A model generated the notes under the pieces. The model searched no databases. It was not told where the DNA came from and worked only from the letters and a program-made list of their open reading frames with translations. A stretch of DNA of 13,376 nt from JACCUZ01 sp038246575. Lineage in GTDB: Bacteria; Actinomycetota; Actinomycetes; JACCUZ01. Location of the stretch: assembly GCA_038246575.1 (NCBI GenBank), contig JBBRVU010000112.1, positions 1 to 13,376 of the forward strand, in the 5' to 3' direction. This document shows positions 1-6,381 of the stretch, one piece after another; position 1 is the stretch's first letter; each line of letters starts with the position of its first letter. The translations under genes and the position numbers were made by a program.

Positions 1-205
1 CCAGCAGCGGCGCGAGACCTGCGCAGTCCATGAACGTGACGCCCGACAGGTCGACGAGGAGCACCGCAGCGTCCTCGTCGTCGATCGCGCGCCGTATCGC
101 CCGATCGAGTCCGGGCGCGCTTACCAGGTCGAACTCGCCGACCAAGCGCATCGTGACGATAGGTCGAACGGCCGCCGCGGGTGCCGGGAGGAGGTCTGTG
201 TCCAC
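1..205 (-). CDS. STAS-domain anti-sigma factor antagonist (partial, N-terminal 68 aa)
   Basis: The minus-strand frame from a GTG at 205-203 reads VDTDLLPAPAAAVRPIVTMR, continues through LVGEFDLVSAPGLDRAI and reaches VLLVDLSGVTFMDCAGLAPLL before leaving the window. This is the STAS (SpoIIAA/RsbV-like) fold: strand, a GEFD-type turn, helix, then the VDLSGVTFMD strand running into the helix that carries the phosphorylation site. Such proteins bind anti-sigma kinases in the cytoplasm and release sigma factors in a partner-switching cascade. A GGGAG ribosome binding site lies 8 nt before the GTG, which supports this start. At residues 61-64 the usual D-S-S-G or D-S-(A/T)-G is D-C-A-G, so the serine normally phosphorylated by the partner kinase is cysteine. 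The gene diverges from the GAF-ANTAR genes. STAS membership is clear; the partner is unknown and the C-terminus is not visible. Confidence 0.82.
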   Translation of the reverse strand, partial: MDTDLLPAPAAAVRPIVTMRLVGEFDLVSAPGLDRAIRRAIDDEDAAVLLVDLSGVTFMDCAGLAPLL

Positions 206-275
206 GTGATCGGCTCCCGGCGTTCGTCATGCGGCTGCCGGGTCCGGGGCATTGGTGTCAGTCCCTCGTCTTTCG

Positions 276-304
276 AATGTACGTCCTTGGCCACGGACCG
301 GCAA
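276..304 (-). promoter_or_regulatory. Candidate sigma-70-type promoter for the STAS gene
   Basis: On the minus strand, TTGCCG (304-299) and TACATT (281-276) are separated by exactly 17 nt. They match the -35 and -10 pattern of an actinobacterial vegetative promoter. Transcription would start near 269 and give a leader of about 65 nt before the GTG at 205. The assignment rests on pattern and spacing only. Confidence 0.45.
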
Positions 305-329
305 TGGTAAGGAGCATTCCATCTCTCGG

Positions 330-354
330 TCGCCGCGATCGGCGAGGCTAGACT
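330..354 (+). promoter_or_regulatory. Candidate promoter with overlapping inverted repeat, upstream of the first GAF-ANTAR gene
   Basis: TAGACT (349-354) fits the actinobacterial -10 pattern TAnnnT. Just upstream lies a perfect inverted repeat, TCGCCG (330-335) - CGAT - CGGCGA (340-345). It occupies the spacer between -35 and -10, where an operator would be placed. No clear -35 box is seen. The leader to the ATG at 436 is about 75 nt and can form several short GC-rich stems. None of these has the A1/G4 hexaloop described for ANTAR targets. Confidence 0.3.
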
Positions 355-435
355 GGTCGGACCCAGCTCGGTGGGCGTCCTGCCTGGACCCGTTGCCGCT
401 CCCAGATTGCCGTGGGTTTCGGAGACGAGGGCGGG

Positions 436-1194
436 ATGTCTGGTTCCGGTGGCGAGGTGAACCCTTTGTCCCGCGAGCCGGGCCAGCCGAGCACCCCGCA
501 GCTGCGCGACCTCCTGTCGTCGCTGCTCGCCAGCAGAGACGGGGCGACCGCCGCTGGCCACTACCGGGGTCTGTGCCGCGCAGCGGCCGCGGCACTGCCG
601 GTCCGGGGGGTGAGCCTCTCGTTGATCGTTTCTCCGGATTCGACCACGTTGCTCGCCAGCAGCGACGCGACCAGCGAACGGGTTGCTGACCTGCAGTTCA
701 CGCTGGGCGAGGGGCCGACTCGCGATGCCTTTCACAGCGGGGCTCCGGTGCTGGAGCCGGACCTAGACTCGGCGAGCCTGACCCGCTGGCCGGGATTCAC
801 CCCGGCTGCCCTCGACCTCGGAATACGGACCGTCTTCGCCTTTCCGCTGCAGGTCGGCGCCATCCGAGTCGGGGTCCTGTGCCTGGACAACGACCGGCCG
901 GGTCTCCTGACCGCCCGAGAGCTGGCAGACGTCAACGTGCTGGTCGACGCGTGCGTTGTCTCGGTGCTCAACCACCTCGGGGACGAGTCGACCCAGGCGG
1001 GTTGGGCGGATGAGGTCGGGGGATACATGAGCGTCGTGCACCAAGCCACGGGAATGATCATGGTCCAGCTGGCGACGACGGCCGAACGCGCCCTGCTGCG
1101 ACTGCGCGGACACGCATTTGCCAAGAACTTGTCAGTGGCAGTAGTCGCCGCCGAAGTCGTCGCCCGGCGACTATCCTTTGTCAATTGGGAGTGA
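436..1194 (+). CDS. GAF and ANTAR domain protein (first of tandem pair)
   Basis: This is a 252-aa protein with a GAF sensor domain at about residues 45-180 (core segments LQFTLGEGPTRDAF, RTVFAFPLQVGAIRVGVLCL). A C-terminal ANTAR RNA-binding domain spans about 196-247 (VVHQATGMIMVQLATTAERALLRLRGHAFAKN, ending VVARRL). ANTAR proteins bind paired RNA stem-loops and prevent transcription termination; the GAF domain would sense a ligand or redox state. There is no signal peptide or membrane segment, so it is cytoplasmic. I chose ATG 436 because GAGG lies 5 nt upstream; an in-frame GTG at 412 would add 8 residues and has a poorer site. The next GAF-ANTAR gene begins 2 nt after its stop, so the two are almost certainly co-transcribed and translationally coupled. 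The domain call is strong; the ligand and target RNA are unknown. Confidence 0.88.
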   Translation: MSGSGGEVNPLSREPGQPSTPQLRDLLSSLLASRDGATAAGHYRGLCRAAAAALPVRGVSLSLIVSPDSTTLLASSDATSERVADLQFTLGEGPTRDAFHSGAPVLEPDLDSASLTRWPGFTPAALDLGIRTVFAFPLQVGAIRVGVLCLDNDRPGLLTARELADVNVLVDACVVSVLNHLGDESTQAGWADEVGGYMSVVHQATGMIMVQLATTAERALLRLRGHAFAKNLSVAVVAAEVVARRLSFVNWE

Positions 1195-1196
1195 AG

Positions 1197-2021
1197 ATGG
1201 AGACGAGAGGGATGGCGCAGATGTCCCGGGAACGGTTGCTGGCCGAGACGTTCGTCGAGATGGCCGACACGCTGGTGGACGAGTTCGATGTCATCGAGCT
1301 GCTCGAGACGCTGGCCGAGCGCTGCGTAGAGCTCTTCGATGCCGCCGCTTGTGGGCTGCTCCTGGCGGACACGAGCGGGCGCCTGCGGGTGATGGCAGCG
1401 TCATCGGAACAGGTCCGGCTGCTCGAGCTGTTCCAGCTGCAGAACGACGAAGGTCCCTGCCTCGAGGCGTTCACCACCGGCCAACCGGTGGTGAACTTCA
1501 ACCTGGACGAAGCGACGAGCCAATGGCCGAGGTTCTCGGCAGCAGCGCGGGACGTCGGCTACGCCAGCGTGCAGGCGCTGCCGATGCGACTGCGCGACCA
1601 GGTCATCGGCGCATTGAACCTGTTCCACGCCAAACCCGTCGAGAGCTCATCCGACGACATCGCTGTCGCTCAAGCGCTGGCCGATGTTGCCACCATCGGG
1701 CTGCTCCAGATCCGCACCCGTCGCCGCGAGGCTGCGCTCGCGGAGCAGCTGCAGGTCGCCTTGAACAGTCGGGTCATCATCGAGCAGGCCAAGGGCGTCG
1801 TTGCCGAACGCCGAGGGGTCGAGCCCGCCGATGCCTTCGAGCTGCTGCGCTCGCACGCGCGACGGAACGGCCTCCTGCTCAGCAACTACGCCCGGTCTGT
1901 CGTCGACGGCAGGTCCGAGGCGCCGGACGTGGAGGCTCCGGGCGAACAGCCGGCGAAGCGCGAGCGACGTCGGAAGGGCGCTACGGGCCAGCCCCGAGAC
2001 AGCAGCCTCACGCCCGAGTAG
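1197..2021 (+). CDS. GAF and ANTAR domain protein (second of tandem pair)
   Basis: This 274-aa protein has a GAF domain at about residues 20-172 (LLETLAERCVELFDAAACGLLLAD, NDEGPCLEAFTTGQPV, VGYASVQALPMRLRDQVIGALNLF). An ANTAR domain follows at about 183-237 (QLQVALNSRVIIEQAKGVVAERRGV, AFELLRSHARRN, YARSVVDG). The ANTAR is of the textbook 'SRVxIEQAKG' type and closer to consensus than that of its upstream partner. Residues after about 240 are low-complexity and charged (KRERRRKG), probably disordered. ATG 1197 is preferred: GGGAG lies 5 nt upstream, overlapping the end of the previous gene. In-frame ATGs at 1212 and 1221 are alternatives. The two proteins diverge clearly in sequence, so this is either an old duplication or two independent GAF-ANTARs brought together. 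The role inferred is signal-dependent antitermination. Confidence 0.9.
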   Translation: METRGMAQMSRERLLAETFVEMADTLVDEFDVIELLETLAERCVELFDAAACGLLLADTSGRLRVMAASSEQVRLLELFQLQNDEGPCLEAFTTGQPVVNFNLDEATSQWPRFSAAARDVGYASVQALPMRLRDQVIGALNLFHAKPVESSSDDIAVAQALADVATIGLLQIRTRRREAALAEQLQVALNSRVIIEQAKGVVAERRGVEPADAFELLRSHARRNGLLLSNYARSVVDGRSEAPDVEAPGEQPAKRERRRKGATGQPRDSSLTPE

Positions 2022-2027
2022 CGTGAT

Positions 2028-2082
2028 CTGACAACTGCGGCCGTCAGTCACCCCGGACCCCGGTGGCGCCACCACCGAAGGG
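2028..2082 (+). promoter_or_regulatory. Two stem-loops in the leader of the sigma-like gene, the second covering its ribosome binding site
   Basis: In the 69-nt gap between the second GAF-ANTAR gene and the GTG at 2091, CTGAC (2028-2032) can pair with GTCAG (2043-2047). CGGTGG (2061-2066) pairs with CCACCG (2072-2077) around a CGCCA loop. The second stem can be extended by CCC (2058-2060) pairing with GGG (2080-2082) across an AA bulge. That GGG is part of AAGGGA (2078-2083), the likely ribosome binding site 7 nt before the start. Loop sizes (10 and 5 nt) do not match the known ANTAR hexaloop. Confidence 0.35.
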
Positions 2083-2090
2083 ACCCTGCG

Positions 2091-2513
2091 GTGGCAACAC
2101 GCAATGATTCCGAGCATGCCGCAGCTCTCTGTGACGCCCATCTCGACCGGCTCTACCAGCTGGCCACTTTCACCACCACGGACCCTGACGAAGCGGTCCG
2201 TGCCGTGTCGTGCGCGCTCCACGCCGCACTGGACGCACCAGCCCGCCCGTCCCCGGCGCATCTGGTCGGACGTCGGCTGGCCGTCCTGACCCATCGCTTC
2301 GGTCGGCGCTCGCCCACCGTCTTGTCCGGCAGCCTGGGTCCACCGATCGACCTGGCAGCTGAGGCACCCGTGCTGTTGCCGGCGCGGCAGCACGCGGTCA
2401 TCGCCCTGACTCTCTTCGGCGGGCTCACCTACCGCGAAGCGGCCCGGGAGCTGTCAGTGTCCGCGAGCGATGCGGCCACCCTGCTCAGATCGGCTCTCCG
2501 AAGGTGCTCGTGA
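2091..2513 (+). CDS. Short sigma-factor-like protein with region 4 helix-turn-helix and degenerate region 2
   Basis: This is a 140-aa protein starting with GTG 2091. Residues about 96-139 (LPARQHAVIALTLFGGLTYREAARELSVSASDAATLLRSALRR) are a clear sigma-70 region 4, the helix-turn-helix that reads the -35 box and contacts the beta flap. Residues about 11-48 (AALCDAHLDRLYQLATFTTTDPDEAVRAVSCALHAAL) resemble ECF region 2.1-2.2, but the usual acidic 'D/E-D-A-V-Q-E/D' core-binding segment has become VRAVSCAL. The promoter-melting part is missing. At 140 aa it is shorter than normal ECF factors (about 170-200 aa). It may be a decayed sigma factor, or a regulator that uses region 4 alone. It follows two ANTAR genes on the same strand, suggesting one regulatory operon. 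Confidence 0.7.
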   Translation: MATRNDSEHAAALCDAHLDRLYQLATFTTTDPDEAVRAVSCALHAALDAPARPSPAHLVGRRLAVLTHRFGRRSPTVLSGSLGPPIDLAAEAPVLLPARQHAVIALTLFGGLTYREAARELSVSASDAATLLRSALRRCS

Positions 2514-2514
2514 C

Positions 2515-2532
2515 CCGGCAGCGCTCAGCCGG
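2515..2532. terminator. Possible bidirectional hairpin between convergent genes
   Basis: CCGGC (2515-2519) and GCCGG (2528-2532) can pair around an 8-nt loop, in the 11-nt gap and the stop region between the sigma-like gene and the convergent spermidine-synthase-like gene. There is no T-tract on either side, so intrinsic termination is doubtful. Confidence 0.25.
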
Positions 2533-3244
2533 TGCTGCGCACAGCGAGGTAGACGGTGTTGGCCGACTCGCGGTCCTGCAACGGGTTCGGGAACTCGACG
2601 ACCTCGGCCCGGACATCGTCGAACACCTGGGCGAGGACAGCCAGAAACCCCTCGTCCGGTGGGTCGTTGGACCAGAGCGCGAAGACGCCGCCGGGGTGAA
2701 GATGCCCGGCCAGCCGGGCCAGCCCTGACAGTCGGTAGAACTCGGCGTGGCTGGGATGCAGCACGTGATCGGGCGCGTGGTCGATGTCGACGAGGATCGC
2801 GTGGAACTGCCTGCCGGGCTCGTCCGGATCCGGGCCCCCTGTTGCCACCATCGCGAAGAAGTCACCCTTGACCAGGCGGCAGCGGGAGTCCGCCGTCAGG
2901 GTCGGGCCGAGTGGCACCAGCCCGCGCTGGTGCCACTCGATGATCTCAGGCAGGGCCTCGACCACGACCAGGGAGCGCACCCCGCCGTGCTCCAGGACGG
3001 TCTGCGCGGTGTAGCCGAGCCCGAGACCACCGACGACGACGTCGAGCCCCTCAGCCGGTAGCTGGGCGAGCGCCAACCGCGCGAGCTCGACCTCGGCAAC
3101 GGTGAAGAGGCTGGACATCAGAAAGTCGTCGTCGAGCTTGACTTCGAAGATGTCGTCGCCGGACAGCGGGTCCCGACGACGCCGCAGGCTGATCACACCC
3201 ATCGGCGTCGGGCGCCAGTCGAGCTCCTCGAAACGAGCGCTCAT
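2525..3244 (-). CDS. Spermidine-synthase-like / class I SAM-binding protein
   Basis: This is a 239-aa protein from ATG 3244 (MSARFEELDWRPTPMG). It has a Rossmann-type nucleotide site: VVVGGLGLGYTAQTVL is motif I, LVVVEALPEI carries the acidic residue that binds the ribose, VKGDFFAM is the next loop, and ILVDIDHAPD stands where spermidine synthases have the catalytic D-S-(S)-D-P. HLHPGGVFALWSNDP is the following strand. It is like actinobacterial proteins annotated as spermidine synthase, but the DSSDP loop is altered to DIDHAP. Polyamine synthesis is therefore unproven, and a methyltransferase role is possible. An AGGA lies 10 nt before ATG 3244; an in-frame GTG at 3253 would add three residues. 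It lies 68 nt downstream of tRNA-Lys on the same strand. Confidence 0.72.
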   Translation of the reverse strand: MSARFEELDWRPTPMGVISLRRRRDPLSGDDIFEVKLDDDFLMSSLFTVAEVELARLALAQLPAEGLDVVVGGLGLGYTAQTVLEHGGVRSLVVVEALPEIIEWHQRGLVPLGPTLTADSRCRLVKGDFFAMVATGGPDPDEPGRQFHAILVDIDHAPDHVLHPSHAEFYRLSGLARLAGHLHPGGVFALWSNDPPDEGFLAVLAQVFDDVRAEVVEFPNPLQDRESANTVYLAVRSTG

Positions 3245-3311
3245 CGGCCCCACGTCCTGCGCATGCGTCGTGCGGTCCGCGGATCGGGACCCGTGCCTCC
3301 AACAGAAACAG

Positions 3312-3384
<73 letters not shown>

Positions 3385-3398
3385 AAGAGCGGGCCTAG

Positions 3399-3426
3399 AT
3401 TATCAGCGGCACCGGCCGACCCGAAA
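3399..3426 (-). promoter_or_regulatory. Candidate promoter of tRNA-Lys
   Basis: On the minus strand GATAAT (3404-3399) is a near-consensus -10 box, placed 14 nt before the tRNA 5' end. TTTCGG (3426-3421), 16 nt further upstream, is a weak -35. The position fits a stable-RNA promoter separate from the sulfatase transcript. Confidence 0.45.
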
Positions 3427-3452
3427 TCGCCCGGTCGCGCTCCGTCCAGGGC

Positions 3453-4892
3453 TCACCACCGGAAGTGCGGCGGCTTCGGCGTGCAGGCCGCCTTGGCCTT
3501 CGCGCGCATCGCTTTCCGGACTCCTGCCCAGTTTCGCTTGTGCGCGAGATTGCGCCGCTCGTCCGGGTCGATCCGGTAGTCGTAGAGGTCCTGCTCGCCG
3601 GTCGACCACTGCACGTACATCCGGTGCCGGGTCCGCCAGCCGCAGTACGCCGGCCGGTCGTTGTAGCCGTCCATTGCCTCGAGGACGAAGCCCTGGTGCT
3701 TCTTCCTGCCGAGGATGTCCAGACCGTCCGTGCGCATGCTGACCCCGGCGGCCCGCGTGACCGTCCGGGCCAGGTCGACGTTGAGCACGGTCCGACGGCT
3801 TGTCACCCCCGCGGGAACATGGCCGTCCCAGCGCAACACCATCGGGACGTACGTCGACTCCTGGTACGGCGAGTCCTTGCCGATGATCCGATGCTCCCCC
3901 CAGAAGTACCCGTTGTCCGAGGTGAAGATGTAGAGGGTGTCGCGGTCGCGCCCGGTCTCCTGCAGCGCCTGGTGGATCCCGGCAACCGCGTCGTCGACCG
4001 AGATCAACGACTCGTACTGACGCTGCCGGGTGAGATCGACCTCGTCCTGCGTGAAGTGCCGTCGCGCGCGCATCCAGCGCGGCATCGTGCGCAGCTTCTG
4101 GTGCAGCGTCGACGGAGTGAACGCGGGCAGCACGCCGTCGAGCGCACCGAGATGCCTCGGGGCAGGCGTGTAGGGCGCGTGCGGGCCGTACGGCGAGAAG
4201 AAGAGGAACAGCGGCTGGTCGGCCGGAGTGCTGCGGACGAACTCGGTGGCCTTCGCCGCGAACACGTCGGTCGAGTAGTCCTCCGGAGCGTTGCCGTAGG
4301 ACGACCCGTCGCTGAGCCGGTAGTTGTAGTACGCCCCGTGGTTGGACATGAGGACGGAGAACTGGTCCCACCCGGGCGGCGCGTACCCCGGCCCGACCTC
4401 CTTCTCGGAGCTGCGGCCGAAGTAGTTGAGGTACTTGCCGATCAACGCTGTTCGATAGCCGGCCTTGCGCAAGGCGACGGCGACGGTCCGCTCTTCCGAC
4501 CCGGTCCGGTAGAACCGTCGCCACCCGCCGTAACGAGCACCACCGACGTCCCCGTTGCCGAACACCCGGGAGGTGTGCGCGTAGCGCCCGGTCAGGATTG
4601 TGGCGCGCGACGGGCAGCACAGAGACGTCGGGACCATGGCCTGGGTGTAGCGGGTGCCCTGGGCCACCAGCAGCTGCTGCACGGCCGGCATGTGCTGCAT
4701 CGTGTTGCGTCGCTGGTCGTCGGTGAGGATCAGCACGATGTTCGGTCGAGAGTCGTCGCTGGTCGTCGCGACCGAGCTCGGCACGGTGCGGCCGCTCGCG
4801 ACGGTGCTCGTCGACGGGGCGACTACGGACAGGACGAGCCCGGTGGTCATCGCGACCACGACGGCGGAGCGGGCGAGGGCGCTCCTGCTCAC
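3453..4892 (-). CDS. Secreted sulfatase, N-acetylglucosamine-6-sulfatase-like (paralogue 1)
   Basis: This 479-aa protein begins with a hydrophobic signal-like segment (about residues 5-25, AVVVAMTTGLVLSVVA), so it is probably exported or membrane-tethered. RPNIVLILTDDQ (49-60) supplies the metal-binding aspartates D58 and D59. The sulfatase signature C-C-P-S-R (92-96) places C92 as the residue converted to formylglycine, the nucleophile that hydrolyses sulfate esters. GKYLN (152-156), SPYGPHAPY (233-241), SDNG (325-328) and IGKD (337-340) supply further active-site residues. The segments FGNGDVGG, YYNYRLSDGS, SVDDAV and GKYLNYFG follow the pattern of the human GNS family (formylglycine C91). 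The GTG start overlaps the TGA of the upstream sulfatase (GTGA), so the pair is translationally coupled. A phosphonate or phosphodiester substrate is possible; the natural substrate is unknown. Confidence 0.9.
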   Translation of the reverse strand: MSRSALARSAVVVAMTTGLVLSVVAPSTSTVASGRTVPSSVATTSDDSRPNIVLILTDDQRRNTMQHMPAVQQLLVAQGTRYTQAMVPTSLCCPSRATILTGRYAHTSRVFGNGDVGGARYGGWRRFYRTGSEERTVAVALRKAGYRTALIGKYLNYFGRSSEKEVGPGYAPPGWDQFSVLMSNHGAYYNYRLSDGSSYGNAPEDYSTDVFAAKATEFVRSTPADQPLFLFFSPYGPHAPYTPAPRHLGALDGVLPAFTPSTLHQKLRTMPRWMRARRHFTQDEVDLTRQRQYESLISVDDAVAGIHQALQETGRDRDTLYIFTSDNGYFWGEHRIIGKDSPYQESTYVPMVLRWDGHVPAGVTSRRTVLNVDLARTVTRAAGVSMRTDGLDILGRKKHQGFVLEAMDGYNDRPAYCGWRTRHRMYVQWSTGEQDLYDYRIDPDERRNLAHKRNWAGVRKAMRAKAKAACTPKPPHFRW

Positions 4893-6343
4893 CAGTCGAA
4901 ACCGGGGGGCGTCGGCTGACAGGCCTGCTTCGCCTTGGCGTGCATTCGCTCCTCGATCTGTCGTACGGCCGGGTTGCCGGCCAGGTTGTGCTCCTCACCC
5001 GGATCCACGCGGTAGTCGTACAGCTCCGTGCGGCCGGTCGCCCATCGCACGTACATCCGATGCTTGGTCCGCCATCCGCAATAGGCGGGCCGTCCGCGAT
5101 AGCCCGCGATCGCCTCCAGCACGAAGCCGTTCCTGGTGCGCTGGCCGAGCAGGTCGAGCCCGTCGGTGGTCATCGGCACCCGTGCGGCTGCCGCGATCGT
5201 CCCGGCGAGGTCGACGTTCAGGGCGAGCCGGCGGTCGACCGCACCGGCCGCCACCTTCCCGTCCCACCGGATCACCAGCGGGACCCGAGTCGCCGGCGAG
5301 TACGGCACGTCCTTGCCCACCAGGCCATGCTCCCCCCAGAGGTAGCCGTTGTCCGAGAGGAAGACGAACAGCGTGTCGCGTGCTCTGCCGGTGGCCCTCA
5401 TGGTGCGCATCAACGACGCCACGGCGTCGTCGACGGAGAGCAGGGTGCGGGTCTGAGCGACGGCGACCTCGGCGCCCAGGTCGCCACCGTTCGCTGCCCG
5501 TCGGGCAGCCCAGGTCGGCCGGTCGATGCGGCCGGGACTCACCCCGAAGAACGTCGGCTCGGGGTCAGGCAGGACGTCGGACGCGGACGGACGCGAGCCC
5601 CGGGTGTCGGGGACCTGGACGGGGACGGTCTCGTGTCGGGGCGCGGGCACGTACGGGTTGTGCGGACCGTACGGGGAGAACATCACGAACACCGGCTTGC
5701 GCCTCGGGGCGTGTCGCACGAAGCGGGTCGCCCGCTCGGCCAGGACGTCGGTCGAGTAGTCCTCCGGCGCGCTGCCATGCACCGACCCGTCGGTGAGCCG
5801 GTAGTTGAAGTAGGCCCCCCGTGAGAACTTGAATGCGGTGAACTCGTCCCAGCCCGGTGGCTGGTAGCCGTCCGGCGAGTACTTGCTGAAGTCGTTGAGG
5901 TACTTGCCGAAGAACGCCGTCTCGTACCCAGCCTGGTGCAGCGCCGTGTTGATGGTGCGGAACTCCAGGCCACGACGGTGGAACTGCGGCCAGCCACCGA
6001 AGGCCGGGCCGCCGACGTCGCCGTTGCCGAAGACCCGGGTGTTGTGGCTGTAGAGCCCGGTGAGGATCGTGGACCGCGACGGGCAGCACAGCGCGGTGGG
6101 CACCATGCCTCGCGTGAACCGGGTGCCCTTGTCGACGAGCAGCCGGCGGACCTTCGGCATGCTCGCGAGCGACTCGAGCCGCTGGTCGTCGGTCACGATC
6201 AGCACGACGTTGGGCCGGTCGCCGTGCGCAGTGACGACCGGGTCTGCGGACGGGCGCATGGTCAGCGGCGTCAGCACGCCGGTCAGGAGCACCAGCGCGA
6301 CGGTGGCCGCGAGGACGACGTGCGGCAGCGGGAGTTTCGGCAA
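4889..6343 (-). CDS. Secreted sulfatase, N-acetylglucosamine-6-sulfatase-like (paralogue 2)
   Basis: This is a 484-aa protein from TTG 6343. It has an N-terminal hydrophobic segment (about residues 8-27, HVVLAATVALVLLTGVLTPL) that can act as signal or anchor. RPNVVLIVTDDQ (43-54) carries the metal aspartates D52 and D53. C-C-P-S-R is at 86-90 with C86 as the formylglycine site; GKYLN is at 146-150, PYGPHNPY at 224-231 and SDNG at 330-333. The C-terminal block AYCGWRTKHRMYVRWATG is nearly identical to that of paralogue 1. A proline-rich insert (about 246-285) replaces the HQKLRTMPRW region of the partner and is the main difference. The open frame runs upstream, but the stop of the GroES-like gene at 6382 argues for TTG 6343, with GGAAG 9 nt before it and a length like its partner. 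The start is uncertain; a CTG at 6385 overlapping that stop is the alternative. Confidence 0.87.
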   Translation of the reverse strand: MPKLPLPHVVLAATVALVLLTGVLTPLTMRPSADPVVTAHGDRPNVVLIVTDDQRLESLASMPKVRRLLVDKGTRFTRGMVPTALCCPSRSTILTGLYSHNTRVFGNGDVGGPAFGGWPQFHRRGLEFRTINTALHQAGYETAFFGKYLNDFSKYSPDGYQPPGWDEFTAFKFSRGAYFNYRLTDGSVHGSAPEDYSTDVLAERATRFVRHAPRRKPVFVMFSPYGPHNPYVPAPRHETVPVQVPDTRGSRPSASDVLPDPEPTFFGVSPGRIDRPTWAARRAANGGDLGAEVAVAQTRTLLSVDDAVASLMRTMRATGRARDTLFVFLSDNGYLWGEHGLVGKDVPYSPATRVPLVIRWDGKVAAGAVDRRLALNVDLAGTIAAAARVPMTTDGLDLLGQRTRNGFVLEAIAGYRGRPAYCGWRTKHRMYVRWATGRTELYDYRVDPGEEHNLAGNPAVRQIEERMHAKAKQACQPTPPGFDW

Positions 6344-6381
6344 CGCTGGGAGCTTCCAGCGCCGGCCGGGGCCGGCGGCGC

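Noticed and set aside
355..435. ANTAR-type paired hexaloop hairpins in the leader of the first GAF-ANTAR gene
   Set aside because: Short stems exist (for example CCCA-GCTCGG-TGGG), but the loop lacks A at position 1 and G at position 4, so autoregulation through a canonical site is not supported.
1178..2026. An open plus-strand frame over the second GAF-ANTAR gene
   Set aside because: Arg/Gly-rich shadow with no domain. The frame starting at 1197 gives an unmistakable GAF-ANTAR.
3403..4998. Long open frames in other frames and on the opposite strand of the sulfatase genes
   Set aside because: They are rich in Arg, Pro and Gly with no recognisable domain and lie wholly over clear sulfatase genes. 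High-GC DNA gives such open frames by chance.
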